NCBI GenBank assembly: GCA_030263295.1
Contig: SZOS01000033.1
Coordinates: 1-34,600 of the forward strand
Direction: 5' to 3'
Length of the DNA stretch: 34,600 nt
DNA from: Dokdonella_A sp014338185
Lineage (GTDB): Bacteria; Pseudomonadota; Gammaproteobacteria; Xanthomonadales; Rhodanobacteraceae
Position numbers and translations under genes: made by a program. Each line of letters opens with the position of its first letter. Position 1 is the first letter of the stretch. Of the stretch, positions 30,757-34,600 are shown in pieces. A model generated the notes under the pieces. The model made no database searches. It was not told the DNA's origin and was given only the letters and a program-made list of their open reading frames with translations.

Positions 30757-31395
30757 TCAGTGCGCGTGAAGCGGCCGCCGGTGGCGCGGGGCGTCGCCGG
30801 ACGGGTCGGCGAACAGCGCGAGCGCGGTGTTGGCCACGCGCGTGGTGTCATACCAGGCATAGCCGGCCACGCCGAGGCTGCCGGCCACCGGCAACCAGCG
30901 CGCGAGCCCCTGCCCGAGCGCGCGTCCGGACACCTGCAGGCCGATGTCGGCGGCGACACGTTCGATCGCGCGCAGCGGCAACTCCTGCACCAGCACGCGC
31001 GCACCCACCTGCACCCCCACATCACGCAACGCCTGCGCGGCCGTGTGGCGGAACAGGCAGTACAGCATCTGTGAGCGACCCAGGTCGGCCTGCACGCCCC
31101 AGCAGCCGGCGATGTCCGCAACGAGCTGGCGCTGGATGCGCCAGACCAGCGCGAGTTCGGGCGCGAGCGTGAGCCAGCCCAGTGGCCCGGCCGGCAGCGC
31201 AAGGCTGCCCGCGGCCAGTGCGGCCTTGCCGGCCGCGATGCGCGTGAGGGCGCGTGTGCGTTCACGCGGGTCGGTGCTGCCCGTTTCGCCGCTTGCGGGA
31301 ATGCGCGCGGCCAGCTCGAGGATCGTGCGGGTCAGGCGCGCCGCCGGATCAGGGCTGCGGTCGTGGTCGTGGCTGGCGGGAATGGGGCGGCGCAT
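30757..31395 (-). CDS. EcsC family protein
   Basis: 212 residues, no signal peptide. A hydrophobic Gly/Ala-rich region (about 52-85, AALAAGSLALPAGPLGWLTLAPELALVWRIQRQLV) and a second one (about 165-185, WLPVAGSLGVAGYAWYDTTRVANTA) match the EcsC pattern. In the family these segments flank a helical core; here the core includes LYCLFRHTAAQALRDVGV. Bacillus EcsC is part of the Ecs ABC transporter locus, but stand-alone proteobacterial members have no defined function. It lies 36 bases upstream of the gspA-like gene on the same strand and may be in its transcript. Confidence 0.75.
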   Translation of the reverse strand: MRRPIPASHDHDRSPDPAARLTRTILELAARIPASGETGSTDPRERTRALTRIAAGKAALAAGSLALPAGPLGWLTLAPELALVWRIQRQLVADIAGCWGVQADLGRSQMLYCLFRHTAAQALRDVGVQVGARVLVQELPLRAIERVAADIGLQVSGRALGQGLARWLPVAGSLGVAGYAWYDTTRVANTALALFADPSGDAPRHRRPLHAH

Positions 31396-31482
31396 GCGGT
31401 CGGCGGCTGGCGGGTGGCGCGGCCGATCGTGGCCGGGCGTGGCTGTACCGAGGCTGGCTTGGCCGGATCGGCCTGTGCGCGG

Positions 31483-32196
31483 TCAGTGCGAGCCGAGCAC
31501 CACGATGGTCTTGCCGCTCACGCTGATCATGCCCTGTTCCTCCAGCTGCTTGAGCACGCGGCCGACCATCTCGCGCGAGCAGCCGACGATGCGGCTGATT
31601 TCCTGGCGCGAGATGCGGATCTGCTTGCCGCTGGGATGGGTCATCGCATCGGGTTCGTCGATGAGGTCGAGCAGGGTCTTGGCCACGCGTTCGGTCACGT
31701 CCATGAATGCCAGCCGGCTCACCTTGCGCGAGGTGTGCAGCAGGCGGTTGGTGAGCTGCGAGCCGATCGCGAACAGGATCTTGGGACACTCCTCGCGCAG
31801 CGGCCCCTCGAACAGCGCGAACATGCGTTCGTAGCTGATCTCGGCCAGTTCACACGGCGTGCGCGTGCGCACCATCACCTCGCGGCGCGGGGTCTCCACG
31901 AACAGGCCCATCTCGCCGATGAACTCGCCCCGGTTGAGATAGGCCAGGATCAGCTCATTGCCGGCCTCGTCCTCCGACGACACCGTGAGCGAGCCGTCGA
32001 TCACGTAGTACAGGATGTTGGCCGAATCGCCCGGGCGGATGATCGCGGTCTTGCTCGCGTAGCGACGCCGGTGGCAGGCGCCCAGGAAGCGCTCCATCGC
32101 GGCACGGTCGGGCACCAGGATCGATGGCGCCTGCACGCGGTTGACCTCGCGCTGCAGCGTGTATCGGAAATCGGCGATCTTGCCTTGTGCTTCCAC
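31483..32196 (-). CDS. clp: Clp, CRP/FNR-family global regulator (c-di-GMP type)
   Basis: 237 residues from a GTG start with Shine-Dalgarno GAGG five bases upstream. The cyclic-nucleotide-binding fold (about 35-145) contains GEFIGEMGLFVE (90-101) and RREVMVRTRT (104-113). A dimer helix follows (about 147-175), then a winged HTH with ISRQEISRIVGCSREMVGRV (195-214). In E. coli CRP the cAMP-contacting pair is Arg82-Ser83. Here it is Arg105-Glu106, as in Xanthomonas Clp, where Glu99 at this position is tied to c-di-GMP response. So c-di-GMP, which in Xanthomonas releases Clp from DNA, is the likely effector. It diverges from speD. Confidence 0.92.
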   Translation of the reverse strand: MEAQGKIADFRYTLQREVNRVQAPSILVPDRAAMERFLGACHRRRYASKTAIIRPGDSANILYYVIDGSLTVSSEDEAGNELILAYLNRGEFIGEMGLFVETPRREVMVRTRTPCELAEISYERMFALFEGPLREECPKILFAIGSQLTNRLLHTSRKVSRLAFMDVTERVAKTLLDLIDEPDAMTHPSGKQIRISRQEISRIVGCSREMVGRVLKQLEEQGMISVSGKTIVVLGSH

Positions 32197-32351
32197 AGGG
32201 ACCTCTACCGCATTGTGCGCAGATGGGCGGTCGCCGCGGAACACGCGGCAGGGCCGCGCTGTGCGAGCCCGCTGCGACCGGATACCGCCTAGTATTGCAA
32301 ATTGCGACCGGGGTCGCAGCAGCACGCGGGAGGCCGGCCGACCATGCGCGG

Positions 32352-32380
32352 TTTCATCGTGGCGGTGCATGCCCCATAAT
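32352..32380 (+). promoter_or_regulatory. Putative sigma-70 promoter of speD
   Basis: CATAAT (32375-32380, five of six) follows TTTCAT (32352-32357, three of six) with a 17-base spacer. Transcription would start near 32387, about 49 nt before the GTG start. It is in the 239-base divergent region shared with clp; no matching clp promoter was convincing. Confidence 0.45.
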
Positions 32381-32435
32381 CCGCGACCCCCGGCCGCCGG
32401 CATGGGGTTGCGCTGTCGTCCGTGAGGGTTTTGCC

Positions 32436-33221
32436 GTGGTCAAGCCGATTCCGCGCCTGCAACTGCAGGGCTTCAACAACCTCACCAAGGCACTCAGCTT
32501 CAACATCTACGACATCTGCTACGCGGTGTCGGAGGACCAGCGCCGCCGCTACATCGAGTACATCGACGAGCAGTACGACGCCGATCGCCTCACCCAGATC
32601 CTCACCGACGTGGCCGAGATCATCGGTGCCAACATCCTCAACATCGCGCGCCAGGACTACGATCCGCAGGGCGCGTCGGTCACGATCCTCATCTCCGAGC
32701 ACCCGATCGTGGAGAAGCTCGGCAAGGACATGATCTCCGATGCGGTGGTGGCGCACCTGGACAAGAGCCACATCACGGTGCACACCTATCCGGAGACCCA
32801 TCCGCACAACGGCATCGCGACGTTCCGCGCCGACATCGATGTGGCCACCTGCGGTGTGATTTCACCGCTCAAGGCACTCAACTACCTCATCGACAGCTTT
32901 GAATCCGACATCGTGACGATGGACTACCGCGTGCGCGGCTTCACCCGCGACGTGCGTGGGCGCAAGCACTACATCGACCACAAGATCAACTCGATCCAGG
33001 ACTACCTGGCCAAGCACATCCGCCAGAAGTACGAAATGTTCGACGTCAACGTGTATCAGGAGAACATGTTCCACACCAAGATGCACGTGAAGGACTTCGA
33101 CCTCGACACCTACCTGTTCGAGGCCCACGCCGACGACCTGTCGTTCAAGGACCGTCAGCGCATCGAGCAGCTGCTGCGGCGCGAGATCGAGGAACTGTTC
33201 CACGGCCGCAACCTGACCTGA
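32436..33221 (+). CDS. speD: Adenosylmethionine decarboxylase proenzyme
   Basis: 261 residues, the E. coli-type (class 1a) enzyme as in Xanthomonas. It decarboxylates S-adenosylmethionine to give the aminopropyl donor for spermidine, in the cytosol. The proenzyme cleaves itself between Lys110 and Ser111 in DKSHITVHTYPETHP, converting Ser111 to the pyruvoyl cofactor. Family blocks LQGFNNLTKALSFNIYD (10-26), ATCGVISPLKALNYLID and YRVRGFTRDV are present, and the end IEELFHGRNLT is typical. The start is GTG at 32436, with GAGGG seven bases upstream and the expected MVKPIPRL N-terminus. speE is not in this window. Confidence 0.96.
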   Translation: MVKPIPRLQLQGFNNLTKALSFNIYDICYAVSEDQRRRYIEYIDEQYDADRLTQILTDVAEIIGANILNIARQDYDPQGASVTILISEHPIVEKLGKDMISDAVVAHLDKSHITVHTYPETHPHNGIATFRADIDVATCGVISPLKALNYLIDSFESDIVTMDYRVRGFTRDVRGRKHYIDHKINSIQDYLAKHIRQKYEMFDVNVYQENMFHTKMHVKDFDLDTYLFEAHADDLSFKDRQRIEQLLRREIEELFHGRNLT

Positions 33222-33252
33222 GCGGGCGACGACCCGGTCCACGACCCCGGTC

Positions 33253-33273
33253 GGGGCGGACGCGAAGCGCCCC
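33253..33273 (+). terminator. Weak hairpin after speD
   Basis: A 6-bp stem (GGGGCG and CGCCCC) with a 9-base loop lies 32 bases after the speD stop. There is no T-tract, so it is only a possible terminator. Confidence 0.3.
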
Positions 33274-33396
33274 CGTGGCAGGGCCGGCGGCCCCACCGCG
33301 GGCCGTGGCTGACCCAGCCGCTGGCTTTCGATGGCGCACTTGCCCAAGACCGGTCCGGTTCGTGCTACCATGCGCGGCTCACGACAGGTAACGCGG

Positions 33397-33425
33397 TTGT
33401 CACGCGCCGGCTCTTCGGCTATTCT
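33397..33425 (+). promoter_or_regulatory. Putative sigma-70 promoter of rplM-rpsI
   Basis: TTGTCA (33397-33402, five of six to the -35 consensus) and TATTCT (33420-33425, four of six to -10) are separated by exactly 17 bases. The start would be near 33432, giving a leader of about 52 nt. In E. coli, L13 represses its own operon by binding the rplM leader; the short GC-rich leader here could serve the same purpose. A second extended -10-like element (TGCTACCAT, 33363-33371) lies further upstream without a partner. Confidence 0.6.
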
Positions 33426-33484
33426 CCCGCGCCCTCGATTTCGACTGCCCCGGCGCGCCCGGGCCCAGCAGGGTATTTACGGAT

Positions 33485-33919
33485 ATGAACACGATCAGCG
33501 CCAAGGCAGACGGCGTCAAACGCGATTGGTATGTGGTCGACGCCACCGGCAAGACCTTGGGTCGCCTGTGCACCGAGCTGGCCCATCGCCTGCGCGGCAA
33601 GCACAAGACCGTCTACACCCCGCACGTCGACACCGGCGACTACCTCGTTGTGGTCAACGCCGAGAAGGTCGCGGTGACCGGCAACAAGCTCGATGACAAG
33701 AACTACCATCGCTTCACCGGCTACATCGGCAACCTCAAGACCACCTCGCTCAAGGACATGCTCGCCAGCCATCCGGAGCGTGTGATCGAGATCGGGGTCA
33801 AGGGCATGTTGCCGAAGAATCCGCTCGGCCGCGCGATGTACCGCAAGCTCAAGGTGTACGCGGGCCCGAACCATCCGCACGCCGCGCAGCAGCCGCAAGT
33901 GCTCGACCTCAAGGCGTAA
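33485..33919 (+). CDS. rplM: Large-subunit ribosomal protein L13 (uL13)
   Basis: 144 residues, close to the usual 142. Early-assembly protein of the 50S subunit. Landmarks are DWYVVDATGKTLGRLCTELA (14-33), LRGKHKTVYTPHVDTGDYLVVVNAEKV, YHRFTGYIGNLKTTSLKDML, MLPKNPLGRAMYRKLKVYAG and PNHPHAAQQPQVLDL. It is followed after 66 bases by rpsI, the universal partner. The ATG is preceded by AGGG about a dozen bases upstream. Confidence 0.98.
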   Translation: MNTISAKADGVKRDWYVVDATGKTLGRLCTELAHRLRGKHKTVYTPHVDTGDYLVVVNAEKVAVTGNKLDDKNYHRFTGYIGNLKTTSLKDMLASHPERVIEIGVKGMLPKNPLGRAMYRKLKVYAGPNHPHAAQQPQVLDLKA

Positions 33920-33985
33920 TGCCTGCCCCACGTCCCGCCCAGGCGGGGGCGCGCGGGAACCCAGACCATACAGACGAACCGAACT

Positions 33986-34378
33986 ATGGCTACCCAGCAA
34001 AACTACGGCACCGGCCGTCGCAAGTCCTCCGCAGCGCGCGTGTTCCTGCGCAAGGGCAGCGGCGCCATCACGGTCAACGGCAAGGCGCTCGACGAGTTTT
34101 TCGGTCGCGAGACCTCGCGCATGATCGTGCGCCAGCCGCTTGAGCTCACCCAGAGCCAGGACAAGTTCGACGTGCTGGTCACCGTCGAAGGTGGCGGCAT
34201 GACCGGCCAGGCCGGCGCGATTCGCCTAGGCATCGCCCGCGCGCTGGTCGAGTACGACGAGACGCTCAAGGCACCGCTGCGCAAGGCCGGGTTCATGACC
34301 CGCGATGCGCGCGAAGTCGAACGCAAGAAGGTCGGCCTGCACAAGGCCCGTCGCGCCACCCAGTACTCCAAGCGCTGA
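33986..34378 (+). CDS. rpsI: Small-subunit ribosomal protein S9 (uS9)
   Basis: 130 residues, exactly the E. coli length. S9 binds the 3' domain of 16S rRNA, and its C-terminal tail reaches the P-site tRNA; the tail here ends YSKR as expected, with the terminal Arg that contacts the anticodon stem-loop. Landmarks are YGTGRRKSSAARVFL (7-21), GSGAITVNGK, VEGGGMTGQAGAIRLGIARAL and LRKAGFMTRDAREVERKKVG. It is in an operon with rplM and is followed by tRNA-Gln after 15 bases on the same strand. Confidence 0.98.
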   Translation: MATQQNYGTGRRKSSAARVFLRKGSGAITVNGKALDEFFGRETSRMIVRQPLELTQSQDKFDVLVTVEGGGMTGQAGAIRLGIARALVEYDETLKAPLRKAGFMTRDAREVERKKVGLHKARRATQYSKR

Positions 34379-34393
34379 CGCCCACCCGTCCAC

Positions 34394-34467
34394 TGGGGGA
34401 TCGTCTAATGGTAGGACAACGGACTCTGACTCCGTTTATCTAGGTTCGAATCCTAGTCCCCCAGCCA
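34394..34467 (+). tRNA. tRNA-Gln (anticodon CUG)
   Basis: A complete cloverleaf can be drawn. The acceptor stem TGGGGGA pairs with TCCCCCA (34457-34463), then discriminator G and an encoded CCA (34465-34467). The D arm has the invariant GG. The anticodon stem ACGGA/TCCGT encloses loop CTCTGAC with anticodon CTG (34426-34428), reading CAG. The T loop is TTCGAAT in the stem CTAGG/CCTAG. It starts 15 bases after rpsI and may be cotranscribed with it. Its 3' end belongs to a long inverted repeat. Confidence 0.97.
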
Positions 34468-34519
34468 CGAATACAAAGCCCCGCCCCGAGCGGGGCTTTG
34501 TATTCGTGGCTGGGGGACT
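34455..34519. repeat. Perfect 30-bp inverted repeat (5-base loop) overlapping the tRNA-Gln 3' end
   Basis: The left arm is 34455-34484, the loop 34485-34489 (CCCGA) and the right arm 34490-34519. I checked all 30 pairs by eye and found no mismatch; pairing breaks just outside. The left arm includes the last 13 bases of the tRNA (3' strand of the acceptor stem, discriminator and CCA), so the right arm carries an antisense copy of the tRNA end. The inner part is an ordinary GC-stem terminator. Confidence 0.9.
34475..34504 (+). terminator. Rho-independent terminator after tRNA-Gln
   Basis: AAAGCCCCGC and GCGGGGCTTT form a stem with loop CCCGA, followed by GTATT. The A-run and T-run on either side allow termination in both directions. 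The T-run is short and is itself inside the longer inverted repeat. Confidence 0.75.
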
Positions 34520-34544
34520 GGCCCGATGCAGAGCCTGTGTTCGA

Positions 34545-34567
34545 CCAGATCGTCCGGAACGATCTGG
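34545..34567. repeat. Second inverted repeat near the window end
   Basis: CCAGATCGT and ACGATCTGG form a perfect 9-bp inverted repeat with a 5-base loop (CCGGA). No T-tract follows. It lies 26 bases after the tRNA-terminator repeat in the last 81 bases of the window, where no gene can be recognised. Confidence 0.6.
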
Positions 34568-34600
34568 GACAGCGCGCAGCGCTGGCCCCGGAGCGCGCAG

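Noticed and set aside
32197..32435. SAM riboswitch upstream of speD
   Set aside because: No kink-turn or conserved SAM-aptamer core was visible in the short leader of about 49 nt.
34394..34519. Attachment site of a prophage or integrative element at tRNA-Gln
   Set aside because: The duplicated tRNA end is inverted rather than direct, and no integrase or phage gene is in the window; the only tyrosine recombinase is housekeeping XerC.

Overview
The window is a GC-rich (visibly about 70%) bacterial chromosome segment made almost entirely of housekeeping genes. The gene content points to Gammaproteobacteria, order Lysobacterales (Xanthomonadales), probably Rhodanobacteraceae or a close relative. 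The evidence is a Clp-type CRP homologue, a xanthomonad-like SpeD, an HslV with a short N-terminal extension, the dapF-DUF484-xerC-hslVU order, and a secreted Asp-box protein with a choice-of-anchor-U-like C-terminus ending in a DGF-type tail. The family-level placement is inference.

Layout. 1-1288: the 3' end of a rimI-like acetyltransferase gene converges on a two-gene minus-strand unit (a two-TM protein of unknown function and a DUF454/YbaN protein). 1360-4018: lptM-like lipoprotein, dapF, a DUF484 gene and xerC, the usual gammaproteobacterial cluster. 4049-7126: hslV and hslU behind a sigma-32-like promoter, then a duplicated-module protein of unknown function and a DUF971 protein. 7138-11546 (minus): two paralogous DUF2207 membrane proteins flank lemA, and both end in almost the same glycine-rich tail. 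11712-13574: a secreted M1 aminopeptidase, divergent from the previous block. 13619-16468 (minus): a large secreted Asp-box propeller protein with a possible Clp operator upstream. 16679-17893 (minus): a DUF457/YdjM-type membrane protein. 18057-23234 (plus): gpmI, envC, an SGNH hydrolase and an S41 C-terminal processing protease. 23261-27346 (minus): a TauE/SafE permease and a propeller-GGDEF diguanylate cyclase. 27458-31395 (minus): rhomboid protease, GspB, an ExeA-like ATPase and an EcsC-like protein. 31483-33221: clp (minus) divergent from speD (plus). 33485-34378: rplM-rpsI. 34394-34467: tRNA-Gln(CUG), whose 3' end is part of a perfect 30-bp inverted repeat.

How the genes relate. Envelope functions dominate: lipoprotein and LPS assembly, mDAP supply, amidase activation, periplasmic proteolysis, secretion accessory factors, rhomboid protease and LemA/DUF2207. 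A c-di-GMP theme is plausible. There is a GGDEF enzyme without a visible inhibitory site, and a Clp regulator that carries Glu where cAMP-binding CRP has Ser. A TGTG-N8-CACA palindrome lies in front of the secreted Asp-box gene. No mobile element, CRISPR array, phage gene or obvious gene disruption was seen.

No gene-free stretch exceeds 300 bases. The longest gaps are 24071-24343 (only a mildly AT-rich patch noticed), 33222-33484 (weak hairpin and the rplM promoter), 32197-32435 (clp/speD divergent region) and 16469-16678 (possible Clp site and hairpin). Five genes appear to use GTG or TTG starts.
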